From: Vesta saturnalis
Taxonomy: Eukaryota > Arthropoda > Insecta > Coleoptera > Lampyridae
Direction: 5' to 3'
Length of the DNA: 64,000 bases
NCBI GenBank assembly: GCA_036346205.1
Contig: JARFJB010002472.1
Span: 5,914,001 to 5,978,000, forward strand
This document shows, one piece after another, positions 46,654-57,030 of the stretch. Each line of letters opens with the position of its first letter. The stretch's first letter is position 1. Below the pieces are notes generated by a model that saw only the letters and a program-made list of their open reading frames with translations, did not search any database and was not told the DNA's origin. Position numbers and translations under genes: made by a program.

Positions 46654-46671
46654 TGTGTGTGTGTGTGTGTG
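46451..46671. repeat. GT-rich degenerate tract ending in pure (GT)n
   Basis: Irregular gtgcgtatgtgtatgagtgc-type sequence to about 46592, then a pure (GT)n to 46671 with one GTGGTG break. Confidence 0.95.
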
Positions 46672-47529
46672 TTGAGTTAATAAAATGAACTACATTTTGA
46701 AAATATTGTTTCGCTTGAAGTAAGTTTTTTAATATATTTAAAACAATCAAGATTGCTGCAATGTCACATTCACTTCAAATGAATAAATAAATCCTCAACG
46801 GTGCCAGTTTTGATTATATATACTACGTGGATAGCGTATTCAGAATGTTAGAAGCGTATATCCCGTGTTCCAATTGGTGCAAGAGAGATACGGTCTAATT
46901 ATTCAGTGAAAAAAGTAATATAATCATGAGTCTGTACTACATTGGGTGCGAATATTAAAAAGGAAAAGAAGTGGCATTACGATGTGTTTACTAGAACTGT
47001 AGGTTACCTTCTTCAGGAAAATTTGGTACATACTTCGTTCTGTCTATTTTTTGGAACATGTATTTTCAATGCAATGCGCTATCAACGTAGAGTATATAAT
47101 CAAAGAGTAATATTATTTTAATGATCCACTACAAATTGTATAAATAGCACAAATAAAGGAGCAGCTGTCTGGTATCGATACCATCGAAAAGGGATGGCCA
47201 TAGCTATCAATTCAAACACTCATATGTACTTATAAACTTCATTTTAAAACAAGAATCCTTAAGGCTTTCATATAACACGTAAACCAACGCCCTAGCATCT
47301 TATTCTACATTAAGCAAACTTAAGAAAAAACGAGCGTACGTTGGTATTAAAAACTTGAAAGTTTAATTACTCAAACTTTAAAAATATTTACCACATAAGT
47401 TTTAGTACAAAGATTTAAAAATATTTATAACTAAACATGAAAAATATATATCACATAATAACTAAATTGTATTCATTGTGTAGAAGGCTTCCTTCCGTCG
47501 TGTTTTTTCCCCGATCTCAAAAATAATTA
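46672..47529. other. No gene recognised
   Basis: AT-rich, no motif seen. Confidence 0.4.
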
Positions 47530-47935
47530 TACAGCAGTAATACCATATATGCAAGGTACCTCAGACAAAATACGAAGGATATGCAGCAAATACAAGATAC
47601 AAACTCCCTTCAAATTGACCAGAACGCTCAGGGGAATACTAACCAAAACCAAACCACACAATGAAGATCAGAATTCCAAGAATTGTATATACAACTACCA
47701 AGCGAATGCGGTAGAGCATATATAGGAGAAAACAGTAGACCGCTCAAAGCTGGAACACAGGGACATAAGAACAACGTGCGCAACGGCGAAACAGAAAAAT
47801 CAAAAATCGCCGAACGAAGACCACCGCCTCTAATGCAATAACATCCAGGTAGTGGCAAAGGACGAGAATACAACTCGCCAGAAACTCAATGAAACCCCAT
47901 ACATCGCACCAGCAGAAAATGCAATATAAATCCAA
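47530..47935 (+). pseudogene. Penelope-like GIY-YIG endonuclease fragment
   Basis: Plus-strand 3' end of a Penelope-like element. The key block is YQLPSECGRAYIGE, followed by HKNNVRNGETEKSKIAE: the GIY-YIG nuclease core with its Tyr and the Arg-containing helix region, and the CxC-like cysteine environment of Penelope endonucleases. Upstream QGTSDKIRRI matches the same position in the 1.8-kb copy. It is 5'-truncated (no RT), as is common for these elements, and has several frameshifts. Confidence 0.82.
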
Positions 47936-48568
47936 TATAAAATTAATAAAAAATTACAGGAAAAATAATTTAGGCTCAACTTTGAAATTTCCTATTTCCG
48001 CTTAATGAATCCAAGAAAAATGTAAATGCCACTTTCATACATCCATGTATCTATTGCAATACGACAATTTTAATTTGAAAACCACTACAAAGCTTAGGGA
48101 AATCAATCACTTTAATGTTTACTTGTACCTTTATGAACACACAAATAAACAAGTTTCGTTAGCGTGAAAGCGAGAAATGAGTAAATAGCAAAACAAAGAA
48201 CGAAAAAACACATATTAATACAGGGCGTTCAAACGTACATTACATATTCTAAGAACAACATCGTATGGTTGCGTTCCCACATAAGACTCCAGATTAAATG
48301 TGTATGAAGTTTTTGCATATACTGATGAAAACATTTTAATGCCATATGTCGCTAACTTACTGGGGATATATTGCTTGAAATAACCGCTAATAGAAAATTA
48401 TTTTGAAAATTCGCCACGAATATTTGAAATATACCCTGATGGGTGCAAATGTATCAATTTCCGTTACACCATAAAAGAAATCTAACCCGTTTTTAGCTCA
48501 TTGTAAGCTAGAATGTTTCCATGCCTCTGTCTTTTGAATTGCCCTTTATTTTGTTCAAATTCTTTCTA
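47936..48568. other. No gene recognised
   Basis: No motif seen. The last eight bases (48569-48576, GAACTTTT) are the left TSD of the hAT element. Confidence 0.4.
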
Positions 48569-49765
48569 GAACTTTTCAGTGGCGGTTCTTGAGTAAATAA
48601 TTTGGGGAGACTGAAATGGTAAATTATAAACATTATTAGACCAAGAAGAATAAATAATAAAGTAGTGTAATATAATATAAAAATAATATAATAGATAAAA
48701 ATGCTATATTTAAATTTTCTTGTACAATTAGTTCTATTCGGCTATCTTTTTTCTTCGCGAACTCGTCAATGACAGTCTCCACAAAAGTTGGGCCATATCA
48801 CCAAGCAGATTTTTTTCATTTGCCATAGTTGATAAATTTGAAAGCCTCTCATTCGTCTTTATGCCTTTTAGCGTACTCATGGAGCGTTCACTAGATGCAG
48901 TTGTAACTGGAATCGCACTAACTAACATAGTTTAGTGGTCTAGGAGTAAATATCTTGTATGTCATCTGAAAATTGAATTAAATATAAATATAAGAAGTTA
49001 CATATGTACTATGAAATGCAAATAATTACCACTTAAATTAACACAATTTAGATTTTTAATTATGTAATCTAGTAGTTTATGAGGAGATGTTTACTTTTAT
49101 CCGAATAAATTATATCTAATTCATTGCTTAAACGATTTTCATCAAAAATGTTAGGATACTGTTGCAATAATTTGATGAACTTCGACCCAGGAAAATGTTT
49201 ATGGTAACATTTTCTCATTTGTTAACTCGACGAACTCTAGAAAAATCTTCAAATCTTATATTAATTTGGACAATTAATGAATCCAATATTTCATATGTGA
49301 GTAGTACCGCGACACCTTCCGCCGCCATCTTGGATTTTCTGGGGAAAACCCACCTTCCACTTTTTTATACGCCCACGTGGGGATTATATTTTTTCACCCC
49401 TATGGTTTCTTTTCGGAGGCCTTTTTCAACCCTTGATGAAATTTTCATCCCTTTTTGTTTTTACTCGCTCACGTGTGAGACCGTGTTTTTTACCCCTATT
49501 ATTGGCGGTTTCTTTTCGCAGTAGCGTAAACTGCCGTCTTAGGAGAAAATACCTCAGCCATAAAAAAGGAGTTTAGATTTATAAACATGTCTCTAGGGAA
49601 AGTATTAGAGTGTGATTAGGTCAATACTTCAAACTTCCCCGAAGATAACCGATTCTATGCGAACATTGACAAACGCGCCAGCGCACAAGACCCTAGGCTA
49701 GCAGCGTTCTCGCTTCTCGTGTGTTTCGCTCTTTAAAGTGTAACTATCATCGAGTGAGCATTATT

Positions 49766-50041
49766 ATGATGTATTCTCCTGCTTATGAGTCAACATCAGC
49801 AGACATTAGAGATTTTACTGACTTGTTGATAAACTACCACAACATAACCGTTCATGATAATGATTGAAACGATAACGTGGATGAGCTGAATGTATCTCAC
49901 ATGCAAGGTGATGGTGATGATTCACAGGAGAGGAAGACGAGCGATGAGGTAGAGGAGAAGGACGAATCTCAAAACCATGATGATGATGGCGACGAATCAC
50001 GGTTCAAGAAGAAGAAGAAGAGCGATAAAGGTTGTTATTAA
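49766..50041 (+). pseudogene. 92-codon acidic/basic frame with one stop, unknown
   Basis: I do not recognise it. Inside the long-TIR element a frame runs MMYSPAYESTSADIRDFTDL, LINYHNITVHDND, a single TGA (codon 34), then NDNVDELNVSHMQGDGDDSQ, ERKTSDEVEEKDESQNHD and FKKKKKSDKGCY before TAA. The second half is charged, Asp/Glu-rich and then Lys-rich, like a disordered nuclear tail. It is the only candidate coding segment in the element outside the simple repeats. Either a decayed gene or a chance frame in repetitive GAT/GAA triplets. Confidence 0.35.
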
Positions 50042-50159
50042 ATAAATAAAAATGACGTATTGTTGTTTATAATAATAATAATATATTTTCAAACGCTAAG
50101 TTTTCCTTCAATTTTGTTAATAAACTTGTTTTTCCTAACGGTGCTCCCCGTCTTGATTC

Positions 50160-50481
50160 ATGTATGCAGCTTTACCAGTTTTCGCGTTAGCGTGTTTTCA
50201 CGTTTGTATGTCTTCGCGTTTGCGTATTTTCGTGTTAGCGTGTTTTCGTGATAGCATTTTTTTTCGTTTTTGTGTTTTTGTGTTAGCGTGTATTCGTTGT
50301 TAGCGTGTATTCGTGTTAGCGTGTTTTCGTGTTAGCGTGTTTTTGCGTTAGCGTGTTTTCGTATTTGCGTGTTTTCGTTTTACGTGTTTTCGCGTTAGCG
50401 TGTTTGCGTGTTTTTTGTGTTGGTGTGTTTTCGTGTTTGTATGTTTTTGCGTTTGCGTGTTTCCGCGCGTGCGCGCTTGTA

Positions 50482-50535
<54 letters not shown>

Positions 50536-50690
50536 GTGTGTGTGTGTGTGTGTGTGTGCGTGCGTGTGTGTGTGTGTGGGTGCGTGCGTGCGCCTGTGTG
50601 TGTGTTTGTGCGGGTGCGCGCGTGCGTGCGCGCGTGCGTGCGCATGTGCGTGTGTGTGTGCGTGGGTGTGTGTGCGCGCGTAATTGAGTA
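50160..50690. repeat. Minisatellite (gtgttagcgtgttttc) and (GT)n tract
   Basis: About 16-bp units, variants of GTGTTAGCGTGTTTTC, run from 50185 to about 50470 and then grade into a (GT)n/(GC)n-rich microsatellite to 50690. The Cys/Val and His/Thr frames over it are artefacts. Confidence 0.93.
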
Positions 50691-51950
50691 CATAGATAAA
50701 TCATGGTTGCATGATGTTAATGCATTCCATAACAATAGTTTATGTAATCTCAAGATTCAAATTATTTGAAGTAATTGTGCGCTAGCAAAATTTTTAAAAT
50801 ATTTGTAAGTATTTTTGAATGTAAATTTATACGTACAATATAATTGCTAAATACGAGTAGCAGTAATCAGGGTTTGTGTATTACTTTCTAAATTAGTTAA
50901 TGATCGGAATGCAATAGCCAGCCATTCTATTCTGATAGATAAAGAGATTTTTTTTAGTACCTTACTTCTTTAATTAAGGGTTGCATAATACCTACTGTTT
51001 TTTCTTTTTTTTTAATTCATCATGTGTGTTTTTAAAAATTATGTTATAAAATTTATGATTTAGTTTTTTTATAAGAAATTATTTTACCCATTCGATATTA
51101 GTAATCAATTTTTTAGCCTATTAAATTTAACAGAATTATATAATGTTAATGACACAGTAATTAGCTAAAGTAAACATGAACACTGATTTCTTACTACATG
51201 TTGTGGAATTTAAAACATATAATTATTACTTTCCAAACGTTTAATGGGATTTTTTATAAAAACAATTTGCTTGTGTATATACAGCATTATGTTCAAACCA
51301 CTATGTTATTAATTACTTTAAGGGAAAGGTAAATACGAGTTGCAGTAAGTGTGATAAAGATAATTAGGTTGTTTGTATATTTACACTCTAAAAATTAATT
51401 ATGGGTAAATCAATAGCTAGTTATATATCAACTATGCATAAGTAAACACGTAGAATTTGTTATTAGTGTGCTTATACGTGTAGCCAGTAAAACGGTTATT
51501 ATAACCTTAATTTATTTATTTAGTTGCACAAATTTAATTACAGCTAGTGCAAACAACATATCTTTTTTTTTAAATATTAAGTGTTTGAATGCCGAGGACC
51601 TGTGTATATACAACAATTTTAACGAGAGGACGGTGATTAAAGATATCTCAAACGTAAGAAACCAGTTTTAATATTCGTTTAGAAAAACGATATTCTGATT
51701 ATTGTGTCGTGTATTTAACTTTAAATAATTTTTTTGCATTGCGTGTTGAGATTAATTTAAAATGACAGTGAAATTGAATTATTAGGATACAACCCAATGT
51801 ATATATAAAATTTCGCAAGGTTACAATCTGTGGATAGGAATTAAAAGAAATACAATTATGCAATCTCATTTGATAAAATAAAAATGGATCCTAATACATA
51901 TTAATAAACACAGCTTAAATAAAAATCTTTTCCAATTAGAGCACGTGCAA
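50691..51950. other. Interior of the long-TIR element, no gene recognised
   Basis: AT-rich. A 67-codon plus frame at 51468-51671 begins with a hydrophobic stretch (VIITLIYLFSCTNLITASA) that looks signal-peptide-like but has no homology I know. Confidence 0.4.
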
Positions 51951-54176
51951 TTGCCTAACCTCCAGGGGTTGTACTGCTCTTAATATGACCAAAAAGATCT
52001 TAATTAGGGTTAAAAAGGCCACCCGAAAAGAAGCCTGCACCCCACCCCAACCCTAAGTCTAAGACCAACCCCAAGTCCAACACCAAGCTCAAGATCTAAA
52101 TACACTTCTCACGTGAGCAAGTACAAAAAGGTCATAATTAGGGATGAAAATTACTTTAAGGGTTGAAAAAGGCCTCCGAAAAGAAACCGCCAATAATAGG
52201 GGTAAAAAACACGGTCTCACACGTGGGCGAGTAAAAACAAAAAGGCCGTAATTAGGGATGAAAATTCCATCAAGGGTTGAAAAAAGCCTCCGAAAAGAAA
52301 CCATAGGGGTGAAAAAATACGATCCCCACGTGGGCGTATAAAAAAGTGAAAGGTGGGTTTTCCCCAGAAAATCCAAGATGGCGGCGGAAGGTGTCGCTGT
52401 ATACTACTTATGTGATTTTACGTAAAATGTTTCTTTGGCTTTCATCATACTCCAAATTGTTGTTTAATATTGTGGATTCGTCACAGCAGGTAGTCACAAT
52501 CTGTTCGATTCCTAAATCTCCAAAATTTTGTTTTAAATTTAGAATTTCAGAAATGCACGATTTGAAAGTTTAGATTAAAGAAAATTAAACACATGATCAG
52601 TATATACAAACATCTTGCTGAACACTACTAGTAAATATACAAATTTTGCATCATTAAGTTTGGTCAAGAGTCCCGATGCTATACAAACAGAGACCGAGTT
52701 TGGATCTTCAATTACATGGCTGATAGTAGACACCGCTCTCGAGTGGTAATTCCAGATTGATTTGGAATTTTAAAACCCTGTTCTTTTAATAATCCACGTC
52801 TTTTACTAGATCTGCTAAAAAATCTATGGAACATTGTAAGATCACAAATGAAAGGCTTTACTGGCGTGATTGTTTTGGCGCCATGTGACAACAGCAAGTT
52901 CAACTGACTGGTATATCAATGAATAAATATTACATTTGCATAAATTTGTTTAACAAGGTATTGTAGACCATTTTTTCTCCTGACATAACCGATGCGCCAT
53001 CAAATGTTTGACAAATAATTTTATATCCAATTTCCCGTTTCTTAATTTCACCTAAAATCACATCTGCTAAACTAGAGGATGTTTTATTTTTTGAAACGTC
53101 AATAAATCCAATAAATCGTTCAATGACATAGAAAAATTATTCTCATTTGCGATCTACAGGGTACATCGGTTGTCTCGTCAGCTTGAATTGATGCAGTTCT
53201 GATTTCATGACAAATTTTTTTAATTTAAAACTGAAGTAACGCACTCTATTAAATTATTTTGTATAACTTTAGATGCGCCTTTAAATATTGTAGCTGATAA
53301 AATGTGTTCTTTAAGTAACTGCTCGTCTTATGCGAGTAGTTCTAGTAATTCAACACAAATACCTTTATCTGAAGAATCGCTATGTTCGAAATATCCACGA
53401 AAAGCAAGTACTTGTTCTTCCAAATGTGAATCATACGGGCTAAAATTGTCTATTTATCCCGACTTGTTCATTCTGTTTTACAGAAGCAGTTCTTTCACTT
53501 TCTGACAGTACATGTTCAATTCGTACTTTTCGCAAAAGATGAAATTTTGCTAGATTTTTTAGGTGGGTTTTAAAAGTTGAATGATTTTCTGCTTTTCTTA
53601 AAAAGTTTTTTATAGAAGACAAACCATCAACGCTCCATTCTTTTTCACCACCAAAAATTACACAAATAAAATAAAACATTTTATTTCGTTTATCGCAACC
53701 ACTAAGCCACATAAATTTATTATACCAGGTACTTTGAAACTTTCGAATAAATCGGCCTTCTTTATACTCTAATGAGAGGTTAGGTGTTGGTCTATTAGAT
53801 TTAAGCTCACACTTCTGTTCATACGATAACGAGTTAATAGTATATTATTTATAAGGAGCTAAAGTGACACTTTTTGTGGTGAATCTGTAGGTTAGACGAA
53901 CGAACGTAGTGGGTCCGGCAAATACAGATGAGCATAAAATATACTATTTTTTCTTCAGACGTTTTTTACACTTAAATGTGAAATAAGTAAAAATAATTAC
54001 GTTGTGAAAATGAGGAATAGTTAGATTTACTTAGCGTGCTCTGGCAAGCAGTAGTAGACGTTGCTAGGTTTCGTTGAAGACAATGCATTAACAAGTTGAA
54101 AATTGAGAAGATTGTGTTTTATTAAAGTTTTTCTTCCTATTTGTGTAAATTAAAATATTGCATTGTTAGGAGTACG

Positions 54177-55264
54177 ATGGATTTGGAGAACTACACGCCG
54201 TCAGAAATTAGTGACGCGACTAATACAGCAATAAACGATCTATTACCTACAAGATCGAGCAACATCTATGAATGCACTATTCAGCAATTTATAAAATGAT
54301 GCGATGAAACAGATATTAAAAGCTACTCTGAAACCGTAATGTTAGCTTATTTTGCCGAATTAGCAACAAAAATGAAAATGAAAAGCTCGACAATGTGGTC
54401 CCAATATGCGATGATAAAATCATTATTGAGCATTCGACATGGCGTAGATATAAGCAAATACTTGAAAGTTCGTGCATATCTAAAGAAGCAGAATGAAGGA
54501 TACACCCCAAATCAGACCAGGGCATTTACAAAAGACCAATTTAACAAATTTTTATCGGAAGCGTCGGACGAAAAATACTTGGCAATAAAGATAAGTTTTA
54601 GAAATAGAATGAAAACAAGTCTTTATATTTTGTATTTTTTTAGTAAGTTTTGATTATTGGTATCTCAGGGCATGTTGTTGCGATGAATTGGTGAAGATGA
54701 AGGTAGACGGACATTGAGAACCTGAAAACTCTGCTACATATTAAAATTCCAGATAGCAAAACCAAAAAAAAATTAAGTCATTTACAGTTGTAGGGGAATC
54801 TTTACTAAATTTATATAACAAATATGTTTTGCATTGCGCCCACGAAATATGAATGACCGCCGATTCTTTTTGTTGAAATATGGAAATGGAAAATGCTCAA
54901 AAGCGGTGATGGGAATCGATAAAATAGGTAGTGTTCCTAGGGAGGTAGCTTTTTTCTTAAAATTAACGAACTATGCAGAATACACAGGGCATTGTCTAAG
55001 AAGAAGAACCAACGCCATGGTGGCTGGAAATCCAGCACTGTAGGTGAGGGCTATATTGAAGATTCTCTAGCAACAAAAAAAGAGGCAGCCTTGAAAATTG
55101 TTGCAAGCGCTACGAGTACAGAAGTTCATGTAGAAGAGGAAGAATTAAAGACCATTTACATAGAACTCAGCGAGACCTCCACTGTTACCTCTGGCGAATT
55201 TTATTTTGGAAAAAATGTTAGTTTTAATCATTGTACTTTTAATCTTTATAACTCTAAACAATAA
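54177..55264 (+). pseudogene. Crypton tyrosine recombinase (broken)
   Basis: Plus-strand tyrosine recombinase of the Crypton class, which moves DNA by site-specific recombination without TIRs. The start chosen is the ATG at 54177 (MDLENYTPSEISDATNTAIN). The core-binding part follows: ETVMLAYFAELATKMKMKSS, MWSQYAMIKSLLSIRHGVDI, TPNQTRAFTKDQFNKFLSE. The catalytic part has REVAFFLKLTNYAEYTGHCL then RRRTNAMVAG (H-x-x-R box, shifted) and VGEGYIEDSLATKKEAALKI with the nucleophilic Tyr. A cysteine/Asn-rich tail ends FNHCTFNLYN. Breaks: TGA near 54298, frameshifts near 54620, 54830 and 55020. It is nested in the hAT element upstream of its transposase. Confidence 0.85.
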
Positions 55265-55858
55265 ATTTGTTTTCGTTGTTTTCCAAATTGCGTGTTTAGG
55301 TTATTAACTTTCATTACTTTTGCATCCGCTGCGAGGAGATGCAAAAGACTTTTGCAGCCGCCGGTGATAATGTCAAACTTTAACGTTGTCAGGTGAAGTT
55401 TAAAATGTCATCTTTCTTTGTTTGACGCCTGAAGAAAAAATTATTTTCTAGTAAAAAGCCTAAAATATTATTAGTTTTATCCATTATAAAAGTATATTAA
55501 AACAATTAAATCAAAACGTTCAGCAAACACGAAGAGACTTGAAGAGACTAGTCTCATTTAGAGTATACGAATCGTATTAAACTAGCCAGTTCTCCGCTTG
55601 GAATGCATTTATAATAAAAAGAGTATGTGGCATGGCAGTCGTAGTTCTTTATCAGTACTTCTCATTTACTATTTAGATGTGTTCGGTTTTACTATTATTA
55701 ATTATTAGTAAATAATAATTTTTATATATGAAAATACACAAAATTATTATGATTATTTTATGCAACGCCGATTAATATATTTTTTTTAATTTACGTGCGT
55801 ACGTGCTAATTTTCTAGGGGAGATGCTGTCTCAAAGTCTCCCCCGACTAACCGCCACT
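55265..55858. other. Right end of Crypton and hAT 5' end, non-coding
   Basis: Contains aggagatgcaaaagactttt with a nearby inverted partner (acttttgcatccgctgcgag) at 55314-55360, possibly the Crypton end, then the hAT subterminal region and TIR. Confidence 0.4.
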
Positions 55859-55867
55859 GTAACTTTT

Positions 55868-56950
55868 CATTGTTCCAATTAAAAAAAGAATTCGAATGAA
55901 CTCACTAATTTATCGTTCATTGCTTAATAGTCCTTTCGAAACTTATTGCTGAATTTTTCAATAGATAGGTTTGTTGAAGTAATTCTAATTTGCATTTTGT
56001 TTAGGCCCACGAAGCAACTTTATAATGTTGTGAGAACGAACATGTATTTGCTTATTAGCTTCATAACTTTTCCACTTGTTTTTACTAAAATAAAAATGTT
56101 TCTTGTCGTGTTCTTTAGGGCTGAATAAGTTGTGGCCCGGTAGACCAGAAAAAACTTCCTGATCGAAGTTTGTTTTGTAACATCCTTTCGGGGTACAAAT
56201 AATTTTATTATGTTTATACTATTAGTCTTCAGAGGGTCTCTATATTGACTACGTTGGTGCTAAGTGTGTTGCCTACCAGCATATAAAATGTGCACAACGT
56301 TTTAACTAATACATTGAAAAATAAAAAAAGGACACAAGTGTATAATAACAATAATAAAACAAAAATTATATTCCTGAAACAACCTAAGCGTATCCTGGAG
56401 AGGTCCGTTTCTTTGGGGGTTGGTTTGCCCATTTGATTTTCCCGGAACCCTGCTTCGGACTCACCTGTGGAGTCGGGCCGCGGCGGAAAGATTCGCTTGC
56501 TGTAACAGATAAAGGTTATACCGTGCATGTATTGAATCGCTTATGTAGGGCATGTAATGTATTAATTAACGGGTGATTACTGAATAATTTATAGCCAAAG
56601 GGTGATCGAACTGTGGGGTGAGTCCAGTCTATGAAACAATGAGTTATTTGTAGGGGAGCTTAAGTGGAAAGGGAAAGGAGTGGGCAACTGATAGGATTAC
56701 TAAAGAAGACTACATTCAATTGTGGAAGGAAATAGCAAATAAGGTTTAATAGAAATTTATTTGTTAGGACAGGAAAAAATTAATTGTAAGGATTTTTAGG
56801 ATCGTTACAGTTTGATATTCGCTATCACCACAATATCTTGCTCTAATTCATTTTCACTTAAAGAGCAGTCATTTTAACTTGAGACCGCGTATCATTACAC
56901 CCATTGCTCAATGTCCTTACTGTCTTCGAAACGTCGTTTTTTAGGGTCAG

Positions 56951-56952
<2 letters not shown>
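55868..56952. other. No element recognised; possible microexon
   Basis: Mostly AT-rich. A GC-rich island at 56385-56510 on the minus strand has CTGTTACAG, then 35 bases (56499 to 56465), then GTGAGTCC: a splice acceptor and donor around an open segment (CAAGCG...CCACAG). No gene identified. Confidence 0.35.

Positions 56953-57024
<72 letters not shown>
56953..57024. repeat. (TA)n tract at left end of DD41D element
   Basis: Pure TA repeat directly abutting CACAGTGTCC, the outer end of the left terminal repeat. Confidence 0.95.

Positions 57025-57030
<6 letters not shown>

Larger units (their letters stand above)
49300..52408. mobile_element. 3.1-kb long-TIR element (MULE-like), no transposase recognised
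   Basis: Inverted terminal repeats of about 200-320 bp: the left outer end AGTAGTACCGCGACACCTTC, the right outer end its complement (GAAGGTGTCGCTG..TACTACT), then CCGCCGCCATCTTGGATTTT on both. Flanks share TATGTG (49294-49299, 52409-52414), possibly part of an 8-9-bp TSD. The arms themselves contain ~110-bp tandem units (2 on the left, about 2.5 on the right), each with a CACGTG palindrome (cccacgtggg, ctcacgtgtgag). Long TIRs and the TSD size suggest a Mutator-like non-autonomous element, but no transposase confirms it. Confidence 0.75.
48731..53835 (-). pseudogene. hAT transposase (TTF-finger/ZMYM1-like), interrupted
   Basis: The N-terminal end lies at high coordinates. LSLEYKEGRFIRKFQSTWYN and MWLSGCDKRNKMFYFICVIF (TTF-type zinc-finger region) span 53835-53590. 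Next are AFRGYFEHSDSSDKGICVEL and LSATIFKGASKVIQNNLIE near 53300-53430, and MFHRFFSRSSKRRGLL near 52790-52830. After the inserted element, the C-terminal dimerisation domain reads SAIPVTTASSERSMSTLKGI at about 48860-48925, with the conserved catalytic Glu in SSER. The catalytic DETTD region near 53150 is decayed. Stops and frameshifts throughout. Confidence 0.85.
48577..55859 (-). mobile_element. hAT transposon with two nested elements
   Basis: Ends are CAGTGGCGGTT on the left (48577) and the complement of AACCGCCACTG on the right (ending 55859), with a further shared GGGGAGACT block inside each end. The flanking 8 bp are GAACTTTT and TAACTTTT, an 8-bp TSD with one change, as expected for hAT. 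The minus-strand transposase is interrupted by a 3.1-kb long-TIR element at 49300-52408, and a Crypton sits upstream of it (about 53.9-55.3 kb). Confidence 0.88.

Noticed and set aside
49815..50000. Minus-strand His-rich frame of 61 codons
   Set aside because: Antisense of GAT/GAA-rich plus-strand codons; the plus frame is the more protein-like reading.
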